Positions 38,071 to 51,500 of a stretch of 64,000 nucleotides of DNA are shown here, in pieces (position 1 is the stretch's first letter; each line of letters begins with the position of its first letter). The stretch is from Halichondria panicea. Its lineage: Eukaryota; Porifera; Demospongiae; Suberitida; Halichondriidae. A program made the translations under genes and the position numbers. Below the pieces are notes generated by a model that was not told the DNA's origin, made no database searches, and worked only from the letters and a program-made list of their open reading frames with translations. The stretch spans positions 5,213,047-5,277,046 of the forward strand of contig NC_087388.1 in NCBI RefSeq assembly GCF_963675165.1, in the 5' to 3' direction.

Positions 38071-38660
38071 TACAGTGCGTAGCCAGGATTTTTTTGGAAA
38101 GGGCAGGGCTCAGATTGTTGAAGCATTTTTTTAGGGTTGTTATGTTACTTGGGGCAAAAAAGCATAGGCGCTGAAGTTTATCACTTTTCCTCAGCAGTAA
38201 TGAGCATCAGATGGCCCTAGATCAGATCACAGCTATTAAGTTACAGCTGTTGGAGAACAAAAGGGGGGACATCAAGGTGACATATTTTCACAGGTACATT
38301 TGTTTTCGTTTCACTGTTTAGCTCATTTTGCTGGTATTATAAATCTTGGATATACGCCCTATCGAAAGTGGGTGTGCCATGAAAACATTAGTATATTTGG
38401 AGACCCAACAGTATCAGGAGATCGAGCTCTGCTCAAGTTGTGAAATTAATGTTATTCATAGCGTTTCTATGTACTCGCAAGTGGTTTTAATGAGATTCAC
38501 AGCATTTTACAATTATCTGCGAGTACATGTTTTTGCGATTCTACTCTCATTCGCAGAAATAGCAGAAATTAATGCTCGCAGAAATATGTCACTTTAAGGT
38601 ATATAAATTATGTGGAGTGCTGAATATTTAATTTTAATGGGGTGAATGTTCAAAGGAGTT

Positions 38661-39039
38661 CAGTGGCGGATCCAGGGGGGGATCCCAGGGTGCCATGGAT
38701 CCCCCCTTTCAGACTAAGCTATTGTGGCTTTACTACAGCTACCAGCTAGCTATTTATCAGTATTGTAGCTTGATTCAATGATTGTACCTGTTGTTCTGAT
38801 GCATCAACTGCCAAAGGAGTGTTCAGGTTAGCCTAGGTTAGCTAGTTGACTGTTCGTGGCAGAGCTAGCTAATATGGTATTTCTGAGGATATACTAAGCA
38901 AGGTACTTAACATCTACTACTTATTGTGTACATTATGCTGTTTTCTGTCACCGTATTACTAATACGGTGTGGCACCTTGCAATTGTTATCTATTTGCAAG
39001 AATGCATGTTTTACTCTCTTCTTTTGAATCCATTTTTAG
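38661..39039. other. Junction region between the duplicated segment and the NIDO gene
   Basis: Starts exactly at the end of duplicate homology with CAGTGGCGGATCCAGGGG, which looks like a hAT-type terminus, although I found no matching opposite end. No upstream exon for the NIDO gene (signal peptide) could be recognised here. Confidence 0.45.
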
Positions 39040-42000
39040 ACAAACACCTATCAAGGAATTGTGATCAGTAATGTGTACCGTTCATATGGTATATTTACCT
39101 ATGGTTGTGGAGACATTCAATGGAGCTCAACCACAAATGGGCAAGGTGCTGTTATCGGTTACAATGCTGCTGCAAGCTATTTTTTCAACCACCGATCATC
39201 TGGGTATATCTTTGTAGGCAACAGTGTTTCTTGTACAGCTACAATTAGTCAAAGGAAAAAGCAGACGCATTGTTGTGTTTCTGATCTACAAAATCTAGTA
39301 AAGCCATGCTTTGAGATCCAAACTGCAGATAAAAAAGTGGTCATTGATGGGTTAAATCTGCATTTGCTATATCCCTGCCCATCAACTAGAGGACAAGCAG
39401 ATGAGGATAATGCTCGCTTTAGACCACAAGAAAATCTTCCTCAATGTTACTTGTCTATGAATGTCATTAAAGGATTTTTGTCCCTAACTAAAGAAACTGT
39501 TTCACTAACTCAGCAGTGCTGTTACAAGAATGGGTAAGTCAATATAATAATTATACATAAGTGATTGCAAGTATATTGTAAGCTACCTCAGGTCTATTAT
39601 ATAAACCATTCAGAATTTGAATCTGGAGACAACAAATGTGCAAACAATAGACTAACTGATAATTATGATCTATGAATAATTATTATCCAAGAAATCCATA
39701 ATTATAGTGCTTTGGTGACAAATCGTAATGAAGGATATGCTGGAACATGGCTACTCCAGCACCCTATCAGAGAACGTGAGGCTTATGAAAGAGAATTTAC
39801 CGACCGCCTTCATCCATACAGTGATAAAACATTCAGAGATGCATGCTGTAATGAAGAACAGAAAAATGATTGCAACATATTCTTTAACCAAAGAGGCATT
39901 GTTACAGATGACGGTTATCTGTCTCCAGCTTTAGGTTAGCCCACACATTTATAACATGCGCTTTTGCACTAATGTCAGATGCGATACATATACGTAGCCA
40001 TTTGCACAAGTGCATGCATACATGATTCTTAGTTGGTTAGTACAGCTTTTCTGAAGTGTAACAAACATAATTATGATTTGAGGCCAGTTTATTATCATGC
40101 AGCTATAATTATTAAAATTAATTGTACAGCTGTTGGTAATGGAGACCCGCACTACCGGCCATTTGATTTTAAAGGAAATCGTCATCATTTTCAAGGTGTA
40201 GGACACTTCATCATTCTAAATCTTGTTTCTTCAAGCCAAAGTGCATCAGAATTTTCTATTCATGGGCATTTATGTCAACTTGGTTCAAGAGGTGTTACCT
40301 GGCTTTTGGAAACTTAAATATTGCTTTTGAAGTAAGTGTATAATACTACTGTGACTGAATACAATTCCCTTGTACCAAACATGTGCATTGTTTTCATATC
40401 ATATGCCACTCTATCTATCTTAACTGAAACTATCTTACTAATAATTCGATTGATGCAGTTGGGAAGACTTCCAGGATTCCAAATGTGGCAAACAAGGCCA
40501 AATGAAACAAACTTAACACAATTATTAGAAGACCAACCAACTTGGAAAAGTCCTGATGGAGATGTAGAGTTAGTCAGATTGCGTCGACATGGCGGGAGAG
40601 ATACAGTCGTGGCATGCTTTTTTGAGTATGGTATAAAACCCCCCATGGTATAAAAATAACCGTTAACGTTGGTCAATTGAAAAGAAGATATCGATACAAT
40701 AACTACAAAGTTTGGGTTCCCTTAACCTACGCTGGTAGAGCTTCAGGACTTCTAGGGAACTTAGATGGAAATGATACAAACGATTATTTCGAAAGGGGTC
40801 AAGAAACCAATCCACTTCCACACTACTATTCAGACAGGGAATTGTACAATAACCACTGGTTGACATGTAAGTTAGTGTATTCATGTATATACCTGTTTTC
40901 ATGCAATTGCTATATATAATTCCCTCTGATATTTATACTGGGGCTGTATGTTATTTTTCTATGTATTGTACAGCTATTGACCAATAAGATCAATTAGTGG
41001 TGACGTACGTAAGTGTGGTATAAAACCTTCATTTTTCAGGGAATTTATCTGCTGGAGAAAGCCTCTTTTCCCATCATTTACAATGTCCTGATAAATCTCT
41101 AAAGAAGCGTCAGGCATCATATGCTCCGATTACACCAGACCAACTGAACTTTACCGATGAGCAAAAGAGGATCTGTGAAGGCAATCTACAATGTGTGTTT
41201 GATTTAGCTGTTTCTGGGGAAAAAGAAGTTGCTTTAGCAACGCTAACTCATGAAAAATAAGCGAATTCATCAATTGAGATCCTAGGTATGCATTATCTTA
41301 GTGTGAATGACTCAAGAGATAATTTCACCTTAAGTGTACTGGGAGACATACCAACAACTTCTGTACTTGAAGAATTGTCAAGGGGAGAGTTTGTATTTCG
41401 CTGGACACTATACAAAAGATAACTTACAACCCCCTAATCTTTCTTGCAAATGATAGCCGAGGAGCTGCTTCACTGTACGCACCCCAAGTTGAAATTTGCA
41501 ACTGTTTCAATGATGGGAATTGTACCCTTGATGGAATTCTGAGTGATAATGCAACAGCAGTACTAACCTGCCTTTGTACACAAGGTTAATTGGCTTGCTA
41601 GGAAATAGATTATAGCTATAATTATTCAAAGTCCGTTATGCAGCATTTGGTGAGAGGTTCTGTGAAGAAGATCGCAATGGGTGCTCAGAGATCCAGTGCT
41701 TCGAGGGGGTGGAGTGTATGGACGTTCCTGCTCCTGGAGTGGGGGCGGTGTGTGGAGCATGTTCGCCAGGCTACACTGGAGACGCACTCAAGTGTTATGG
41801 TGAATTGAGATAAATCGTATTACTTTGTCTATAATAATAATGAGCACGCAGATATTGATGAGTGCTTCCTAAATCAAACTCTCTGTGACCACAATTGCAC
41901 AAACACTGATGGAGGGTATCTTTGCTCCTGTTTTAATGGCTATCAGCTAATTAAGGAAACAAGGGAATGTGAAGGTGATTACTAGATTCCAATCAAATTA

Positions 42001-44355
42001 TGGTATGCACAATAATTATGTTCTAAAGTCCTAAGGTCATTGTTGTACACTCCATGCATGCTTGTGGGATTATATACTTGTAATCAAGGCCCGATTAATG
42101 TACGTGTTATGAACAAACCACCTTTGAATTATATAATATGCTTCTCACCAATACATGTTCGTCCATCAGTTGTAAGCATGTAACCAGTTGTGCATGAACA
42201 GGAAAACGATCCATTAGAGTTGATACACTCTTGTACACACAGATTCAACTGGCATTCATTAGTATCTATAAAAGTGTATGTAAACAAACAGCTATAGCTA
42301 TATAGAATGCCATGCAGTAACTCTATATTAGTTGTGGTCTGACTATCTGTATCATGTCGAGTTATCCCTACCAGATATTGATGAATGTTGGCTAGCTGTG
42401 CGGGAATCAAATGACCTTTGTGAGAACTATCTAAACACAGAGTGCGTTAACAACGAGGGTTCATTTAAGTGTGTTTGTGTCCGTGGATACACAGCAAACT
42501 CAAATGGAATTTGTGAGCGTAAGTATTACTCTAGTTAATTTGCAATGACATGCATCACTGCATGACACTGAATTATGGCATATCATCCATATTGAAGTTG
42601 ATAATGAACTCCCTCCGATGATCAGTGTGATCAGACCACAGAAAAGTATTGAGAATAGTGTGAACTTCACATCACCTATGCTGGTTTCAGAAAATGTGAG
42701 TATTTTATCCAGAGGTCTGGTTCATCATGCAAGCATGTGTTTTTATTTGTAAACAGTTCAGTCCAGAACGCCGATAAAAATTTAGGGAAGCAACTGCAGC
42801 TGCTGTCAATAGTTACTGTGGGCTTACAACATGTGATCTTCTTCTCTCATCTGGAGAAACTCAAATGCAAGTCATGATTGCATATTATACCTTTTTATGC
42901 CAAGAATAATTACCGATTGTTTTGTGCAGATTGACAAGACTAACAATTAAAGCAGCTAATGTAGCCATACCTTCTTCGTTGATTTATCAAGACATCAATG
43001 GACAGCTTTTGTTCACCTTCTATGTACAAGTTGGTGATGCCTTCCTATCAAAAGAATATCTTAAGCCAGCAGTACAGGTAAATGTTATTGTTCATTGGCT
43101 AATACACCAAGCTTAAGCCTCTAATATAAAATTCCTATAACACAGCAAGCTGAAGAACTCTATCGAGATGCTGGGTTGCTCCAAGCGCTGCCTCTCCTCA
43201 CAACACAACCCCCTTTATCTTCAGATCCTGTCACCACACCTAGATCTACAACCTTGATCAAGACGATTTTAGAAGATACTCAAATAATCGCCATAGCAGC
43301 TGGAGCTGGTGGACCAGCGCTCGTAATCATGACAGTACTACTCAGTCTCTTATGGTATCTATAATTGTGCTGTATGTGTTGCTGCATGATACCATACAAA
43401 TTAGTTAAGGGATTAGAAACAAAAGTACGAATCTCCACTTACCTTGCAATTCAATCGATTAAGCAAGCCAAGCTGTACTGAGAACCGTGGCTTGCGAGGT
43501 AGCTAAGCTGGTGCCTATTTCTACACACCGTGCAGAATAAACCACTATAGAAAAATGTGCTCATCCATCCCTCAGAGGAAGTAGGCGTGGGAACAAGGCT
43601 AAATGCATATTCAATAGCCTCCTTCGCAGCCTCTCCTTTTTCTGTTCTTTGTCACACAGGTAAGAATTGGAGGAACAAAGAAAGAAAGAACAAACCCTCT
43701 TAGACGGTTCGTTCTTTCGTTCTTTCTTTCTTTGTTCCTCCACTTTTTACCGTATTGACTTGTGTGACAAAGAATAGAAAAAGGAGAGGCTGCGAAGGAG
43801 ACTACATTTTCAAGGCCGTATAGCAAGCGGTCAGGCTGATCAGGTTTTGGGCTGACTAGAGGGTTGATGTCTCATGTAAGATGGATCCATAAAGAATGAA
43901 TAATTACAGAGTCCCACCTATGCATTAATTACATGCAGTGTTTGCAGTGATGCACTTTTTAGAGCTAAGTAGGTAATGGTAGTCATTATTGAAAATTGCA
44001 TAATGGTTTCCTCTTGGTAATGGTCGTCAATATTGTAATTGATTTAGTAGTTAACCTGCAAAAAACTTGCTTGCTACATATACGGCCTTGATTTGGGCAA
44101 CTAATTATTCTTACCCTGTTTATTTATACCTCATACAGTCTGAAAATTGATAAAGAACCTTATGTCTGATTATATGGTTGTACTTATACAGCTACTGCAA
44201 GTATAAATATCGAAACCAAAGAAAAGGGCAACATCAAGTCAACCTGATTGAAGTAACAGATCGTGTTAATGTAGAGTTGAAAAAGGTGAACATAATTGTG
44301 AAGAAATTGCAGAGGTTACATTATCTCTGGTCAAATTGATGTGAACATTAATTAA
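39040..44355 (+). pseudogene. NIDO-AMOP-VWD-EGF transmembrane (mucin-4-like) gene, disrupted
   Basis: Visible exons: 39040-39533 (NIDO end, IFTYGCGDIQW, then start of AMOP), 39708-39934 (AMOP, YSDKTFRDACCNEEQKNDC), 40130-40331 and 40459-40866 (VWD, GDPHYRPFDFKG and ASGLLGNLDGND), 41040-41285, ~41300-41585, 41644-41798 (EGF), 41852-41974 (EGF), 42375-42518 (calcium-binding EGF, DIDECW), 42598-42695, 42757-42866, 42930-43077 (SEA-like), 43146-43354 (TM, IIAIAAGAGGPALVIMTVLL) and 44192-44355 (cytoplasmic). Such proteins are secreted or membrane adhesion/mucin-like molecules. Damage: frameshift near 40305; a 17-base partial repeat of GGTATAAAA near 40630; TAA at 41258-41260; frameshift near 41420; CAA to TAA in the SEA-like exon (42775-42777); one-base loss in the tail near 44282; one EGF exon inverted (42110-42347). 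No signal-peptide exon was found upstream. Some homopolymer shifts could be assembly errors, but not all. Confidence 0.8.
43615..43804. mobile_element. 190-bp palindromic MITE, TAGCCTCCTTCGC termini, only in the right duplicate
   Basis: TAGCCTCCTTCGCAGCCTCT and its inverse close a long palindrome whose inner arms are rich in GAAAGAAAGAAC. The flanks are CATATTCAA (43606-43614) and CATTTTCAA (43805-43813), a 9-bp duplication with one mismatch. The left duplicate has the uninterrupted ATGCATTTTCAAGG near 24927. Confidence 0.85.
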
Positions 44356-44608
44356 TAGGCTAAAAATTGCTGATTTTCAGTAATATGCGACTGATGGAAA
44401 ACATACATTAAGCGTATAATTATTTTCGTTCTGTTACAGTACATTTACTATAGATCTTATAGCTGCCTCATAATTATACCTGTGCACAATTATACTCTTC
44501 TTATAATATTCTCTCACTCTCACTGCAGCTATTAATGCATGACATTGACTGTGTGTGCATATATAATTATATTGACCTTTCTATAGACCGTTCTATTCTC
44601 AGACTTGA

Positions 44609-44615
44609 GCAGCTG

Positions 44616-44666
<51 letters not shown>
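44609..44666. repeat. (CA)n microsatellite, expanded relative to the sister copy
   Basis: About 29 CA units here against a short interrupted tract at 25864-25893 in the left duplicate. Confidence 0.9.
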
Positions 44667-44674
<8 letters not shown>

Positions 44675-44887
44675 ACCGTATACCTCGCTTGCGCATGCGC
44701 ACCGAGGCATAATAAACACAGCAATGTGCTCTTTTTGTACAGTTCTTTGATTTACTAAAACTGTCATACTCATGTTAAGGCAGTGCTTGGTAGCTAGGCC
44801 TTGGTGGAATTTGCTATAGCATATTTTTAGGAAAAAATAGGCACAAACGAATGTTTCAAAGCAAAAGACTGTCTGCATAATTATAAT

Positions 44888-44986
44888 TATGGAGTCCACT
44901 TGCAGTCCTGGGCGATTGACTGATCTGGAATGACTGTGAGCTGCTCCTTGCAGCAGAAACACTGTTAAGAGAATAGCCCATTCAAT
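44888..44986 (-). pseudogene. Second copy of the relic signal-peptide exon, downstream of gene C
   Basis: Counterpart of the relic at 26112-26204, carried along by the segmental duplication. FLLQGAAHSHSR and GLQVDS are readable. Two bases are missing near the former start (GGCTATTCTC against GGCTATATTCTC), so the initial Met is out of frame. Confidence 0.68.
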
Positions 44987-45509
44987 GATGACTCATAGAT
45001 TGATTAGTCTAGCCTTGAATTTGAAAGACATTAATTCCCGTGGGAGATTGTAGATCTATCTCCAGAAATGAGCTCAAACATTCATTATCCATAGAATACG
45101 AAATATTTAACTATACACGCATGCATGTGTAGTTTATAGGAACATTTACACCAACAAAAGTACGTACTGATTGCTGTTGCAGTGTATTATTGATACGATA
45201 TCTATTATCTTCTGTTTGTCTATTATATACTGACATAATTATGCTTGTTATTTTGAAACACTTATAATTATGATCACTATTATATATGTACTTAAAAATA
45301 TGGCAGACATTAAAAGGAAAACAACAATTGCAGAATATAAGCTACGCGATAACAGGTATATGTTGTAAATAAGTAAATTGTACCCCAAAATTCACAATAT
45401 GCAGCTGGAGTTGTATTACAGTTATAATTAAATTTTATGCTATAACTGTTACTATAATACTGTACATGCAGAGGACGGCCATTACCTCATAACTAATTTT
45501 ATTGCATAG

Positions 45510-48500
45510 TTATAAATTGTATGATGCTCCGCTGTTCTTAATTGTTAGAGGATAACTTGACGGAGGGTCGACATAGCGATGAGCGTCTTCGTGATCAGTA
45601 AGTACGGGTTCATCGTCACATTCTGCAGTAAAAATGAACTATTACATGGGTCCAAATATTAGATGATGACATAATAATGACATGTTTAAACGTACTATAT
45701 AAGACTCCGGTTTAATGATACTTATGCATGGGCATATCATACAGCTACTATAGTATATATATAGCGGTACTCTGAAACAGAAAACGTACAGTATTTTTTG
45801 CTACATAGTGCTACTGTACAAGTAACATGTATTAACAGTAAGACCTACGACAAAACAAGGGTCAAACTAATACCTTAGTACTATAATACAACCATTACAA
45901 GACCGATCATTAAAGCTAATTTTATACACTTACTGAGCTGCTCTGTTTCTTGAATAGTATTCAGTAGCACCATACCGAGCTCAGTGTAGCCAGAAATGGA
46001 TGTCAGTAGCCTTTCCACAGTGGTGGACAATTGTAAGAAGGTTGGCCTCTCCTTTGAATCTTTCTTCCAACACCGACGCATCAATTCAGAGCTTTGAGGA
46101 TAAGGGGATGTACAGTTGGGCCAAAACAATACTAAAACCCCCAATTAAGGAGAATGCAGCCAGTTCTAGTCTATCTGCAGGCCCCCACAACCAACAACAA
46201 AGCACAAGGGGATTTGCTTAAATAATAGTATTTGCAACTGATACTAATCAACTCAGAGAGTACACTCACATCTCAGTGGCACAGGCTGCATTGAGAGGTC
46301 TCTCTAGTCTCCGTCCTTCTCCTAGCAGCTTGATGAGGGAGTGTGGGTCCATGGCAGGGTAGGGAGTCCGTCCTGCATTGAAGATCTCCCACACAGTCAC
46401 ACCGTATGACCACTGGGCACATGGACAAGAAGGAACAATTAATATCGCTAGTTGCAATACCTGAGGGGTATTGTGACCTTAGGTCTACCATACTGCTCTG
46501 ACTCACCACATCAGTTTTCTCTGTGAAGATAGCATCATTGAGACTCTCCAAGGCCATCCATTTGTAGGGCAGCTTCACATTGGCTCGGTCGTTCTGTCTG
46601 AAGTAGCCACTAGCATAGACGTCCTCAGCCAGACCAAAGTCCCCCACCCTGATACCCCCTCCCGAGTCCAGCCTATTGTAATGTACAAGATGAAACCACA
46701 CTGAGACAATCATGTACACTAGTGATGCTGTTTACACTATCAATGCCCATGGATACATAATTATAGTAATGACTCATCTATAATATATATGGCTATAATT
46801 ATATGTATTCACAATGACTACTCGTACACACTGTCGATGGTCCACTCACATGCAGTTTCTGGCTGCAAGGTCGCGATGAACAAACTTCTGCTCGGCCAAG
46901 TAGGCCATTCCTAGTGCTATCTGGCGACACATCTTTAGTAGCAGTTTCCTTACTTCCAGAATCTGTGTAGAAAATGGCAACATCTTCCTACAGAATCTCA
47001 TGCACCAATCACATATCTCCTAATGAGACTATTATTATCACCATTACAAAATAGTAAACTTCATATATAAAAATTTGCAACAACGAAAATAACGTGCTGC
47101 ATGCATGTATATACACACATATAGACCTCTACCACACACCTGATCAATCTCACAGTCTTCGTCCAACTCAAGGCTGCTCCTTTCTTTTTTGAGATAGCTA
47201 ATGAGGCTGCCGTTGGCCATATATGGCATCACTATGGCAACACCGGGGCCAGCATCAAGACATACCCCAATCAGGGACATGACGTGAGGATGGTCAAAGT
47301 CTTGCATCTTGTTCACCTCACACACCATGCTCTGAACATCCGACAACGAGAACAGACCTGTAGGGTAGACAATGATTAACTAACTCTGGACCAGAGGAGG
47401 TTCAACACGAGTACCTTGATTATATAGGCAAAAATTGAGTTAATTAGTCACATGCAACAATGACTTTAACATTGAATTTTGCACGTGACCAAGCTGAATC
47501 GAGGTACTCGTATTGTACCTACTCTGACTCTGGACTCATTAGAAATGTTGCATGTTATATAATTGCAGAAATGGTAATCTTTACAGGGGGCAGGAAATTT
47601 GAATTACCCATATATAATATTAATACACAGATAATTAGTGCATGGCTGACAACAGACTAAGTGTATCAAGTTATGACATAATGTTAACCTTTTAGTGTCT
47701 TCACGGCCACCCCCTGCATAGGAACTTTGTTCCAGTCTGTCAGGACTCCCTTATACACAACGCCAAATTCACCTGTATAGTGATATTCCATAAATTAATT
47801 GTAATGCACATCTTTCTTTACCTTGTCCAATTGCAGTACTGGAGAGCTTCAATATGGAGGCTGGTATTTTGAATGAGTCTGGGATGGACTCGGCAATCTC
47901 AACAAGTTCTGATTCTGTATATAATTATAAGTCAGTGAATATAGTATATAGACTGCATTCAAGCGGCCGGGAATCGAGGCTAAGACTGCATGCATGGATG
48001 TATAAAAATCATAGAAACTTACTAACGAGTGCAGTATTGCCATCCACAGGTAATATTTCCTCCTGTGTTCTCCTGTAACAATATATGACAGCTGGACTAT
48101 AAGTATTATACAGTATAACGGGTATATTATTTCGAGAGTATATACTTTCGCGGAATGACCCGTTAGAAACAGTCATTGCTACTATATGCTATAGCTAATA
48201 GAAGGTTTTCGCGGATTTAATTTTCATGGAATAGATGCATTGATAAATTCGTGGGTACAAATGTTTGCAGTAGATGCTTGATCAGCGAAAACCACGAACA
48301 TTTATACCCTCGAAATATACCTGCCATACGGTAATTACCTATTAGCCACGAGCTCCATCATCTGTTCATGCATAGCAATAGACACGGTCTTCTTTCTCGA
48401 GTTCAGACAAAAACAGACAAAAATGATCAGCACTACACACACTACCACTACAGCCCCCCCCAAAACACTCGGGATGATGACCTCCAGGGGAACTGCCGCT

Positions 48501-51500
48501 TCAAGAACCTCCACCGTAGGAATCTCCACCACAAGAACTATGTAGGTCAGTCGCTGGTCCAATACTTGAGCGATGTTGCTCCCAACGTTCACCTAAATAG
48601 CACAGTAACACAGTTAAGTTATATAGTTTTACTCAACTCGTATAATAGCTGGGTTTTCCTCTCCTGGAGTCTCCAAGGGGGCAGTACAGATAAATTCGCT
48701 CCCTCTTGAATTACTGGGTGTCTTGACACACTCCTCCCCTCCCACGATCACTTGTATCTCACTGGTCTCCACTGAGTCGAGATTATCACCCTGGATACAC
48801 ACACGGTAACAGTATGGTCAGTATACAGGATAAAACGTATACCACAATGCGTATGAGAGTCGCTGTACCACTGGTGACCTCTTGCGAACCCTCCAGCCGA
48901 AAATTGGAGGGATCTGATTGGACGCTGATGGGAAGGCTTGCGTGTGTGGTGAGTGGGACATCATCAAACATCAGGGCATAGTCCAATGGGGTCAGTGAGG
49001 TTGTTGTTAGATTAGGAGTTGAGCATTTGATGGTGGTATTGTCCACAATACTGCAGGTGCTCCTCTGTAGGAGAGTAAGTACACTATGTAATACCGTCAT
49101 GACATAATAACAATTTTCCTGGAATGATGCTCAGTCCCCCAAAAATTGTATTTTTAATTATTTACGATACATATTTTTGACAGGTGGAACTTGTTGCTCT
49201 CTGTAAAATGCTCACTGCAAAAATTTTATTCACAAAAAAGTCGAAAATTACATGATGTTGTTCGGTAGTTGCTGGAGGAGCCCCCATCGGCTGGTAGACC
49301 TCCAATACAGGCTGTTGTACCACATCCAAGTTCACTCCAGTAAAGGTCAGTGTGATGCCTCCACTAGGAATGGTGTTGCTAGGAAACACGGCAGTCACAT
49401 TAGGGTTGTTACGATAACTGAAGACCACTCCTGGATTGCTGACTCTGGCAGCATCAATGGATACCACCACTAATGCAGCGGAGGTGAGGTTTCCTGCTGA
49501 GGTCCTGCACCGAATCTCTTGAGACTCGATAGATCTGCAGGGAAAAGTTTGAGCACCAGCTAATTTAATAGTCACTTACGATGAGGAAAGGGTATATACA
49601 GTTATTTAGCCATGCACTTACAATATATTGCAGACGTAGTTTGATCCGTTGATTTCTAGAGAGACTCTAGTATCCTCTTGATTACCCACGTTCAGTCCAG
49701 TTCCATTTACAACCACTTTGGTTCCCCCGGCCATGGGTCCAAAGGTCGGAGTTACACTGTTGACAGTAGGATCCACTGCAGTGAAGGAGCCAGCGTGTAC
49801 AATGGCTATTCTAGAGCCAATGGTCAGAGAGAATTCTTTAGACCCTTCTGTTACAAAATTAGTGGTCTGACAGACAAACTGCTGCCATGGTATATAACCA
49901 GTGATGAGGGGAGTGCAGGCCACGCCTCCTAATGTAAGAGTGGAGTTCTGAATATCAGCAAAGGTTACTCCGAGGTCAGTGCCCATCACAGTGATTGTTG
50001 TACCACCCTCAGCTGGTCCTATGTATGTGTATAGGTTTACTTAGCTGCAATGTATAAAATAGTCAGTCAGAAAATACACTACTTTGATATACACTATAAT
50101 TATGTGAGCAGAACATTGTATATCTTCAATACTATAGTGACAAGAGAAGTGCTATTTCACCTAGATTTTACCTGACATTGGAATGAATGAGTTGATGACA
50201 GAGGCAGGACAATTGTCCCCCTCAGTAATGAAAGTATTAGAGCACTCTTGCCTCACCTCACAACTACCCCCACACCACCCACATGCGAACTCTGAACCCA
50301 TTCTGACTGCAATGCATTCCGAACATCCACTGGCCAAATCACAACAATCATACAGCGTCACTGTGTGCGTGGGGGGGGAACAGAAATAACGCAAACACTA
50401 TTATTATTTGTTACAATCTGGAAATGTTAATCCAAATGGTTAACAAATAATTATAATGGCACCTGAAATTTGTTGCATGGTGTTGTTCAGTACGTGGTTG
50501 ACGTCATTTCCCGTCCAGATTACCATGACAACCACAGGAGAACTGCCGATTCCAGCAGAAAGTGTGAGCTGTACACAGAAATCGTCCAGTATATACAAGC
50601 CAATCAGGCATGTGTACAAGTATGTACAATAAAACATGCTCCATTAGAAAAGTAAACGTCATGCAATTTGTAAGCAACACAAGTTATGTATACCACAGTG
50701 ATGCATGTGTAAACGTATTCATAATTACACTAGTACAATCACAAGCTACATTAGTAAAGTAAACATCCTGCATAATATTATTGTTAGCAACACTCACTTG
50801 TCCACTGCCCACTGTACACAGGATGGAGTTCTCGTTCTCATACTGAGCTGTCAGACTAACTCCATTCACAACACAATAGTACTCAAAGCCATCCGTCTAA
50901 TGGAGAAAAACTATGAAACAATCAGATACATGTGTCATGTGACTCACGGCAGGTATGAGGTTCCTGGTGGCCAATCGAAGATCCTGGGCCACCCTTACTG
51001 GTTGAGTGTATCCACCAGAGGGGGGTATGTCCAACAAGGGGCACTCGGCAGCAAAGTTGTTGCCTCCAGACACCTGTACAGGGGATGTATAGAGTCACAA
51101 GTCACCGTGGTTATTGAGCTCACCTTTAGGAAGTGAGATGCATTTCTGCAAAGAGCCGATGAGCCACTGCACTTCTTGTTGAGGTTACACCATCCACACG
51201 GACTGTTCAGTCCCAGGCAATCCTTACAGCTGTAGAATATATATAGGGAAGAGAGTCAGTTTTGAAAAACCAAAGCTAGATCTATGATTAAAAATGAATA
51301 ATCTGTCATGGGAGAGTTGATAATCATGTGTAGGTAGGTACTCTGAAACTGAATATAGCATACCTTTCCACTGCTAAGCACCTATAGATGGTGAGTACTT
51401 GGTTGGTAATATCAAATGGCTCATTAAACAGAGAACTTTGAAAGCCCAGGTTGATGGTTGCAATCACTCCTGAATAGTCAGGTACCAGTCCTTCAACATC

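Larger units (their letters stand above)
22036..38660. repeat. Segmental duplication, left copy
   Basis: Near-identical over most of its length to 41739-54497. It contains the truncated EGF/TM pseudogene, the relic signal-peptide exon, gene B and its upstream region. It starts inside an EGF exon and ends at ..TTCAAAGGAGTT. It is longer than the right copy because of insertions at 25075-25196, 31139-32338 and 36062-38070, and because it keeps EGF exons lost from the right copy. Confidence 0.88.

Noticed and set aside
42129-42410. Minus-strand EGF-like frame as a separate small gene
   Set aside because: It is the inverted copy of an EGF exon that lies on the plus strand in the sister duplicate; no promoter, start exon or partner exons were seen on this strand.
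43561-43826. Lys/Glu/Arg-rich frames near 43600-43800
   Set aside because: Translation of the 190-bp palindromic MITE; not a protein.
44535-44750. Frame with a run of Thr-His repeats
   Set aside because: Translation of a CA microsatellite inside a dispersed repeat.
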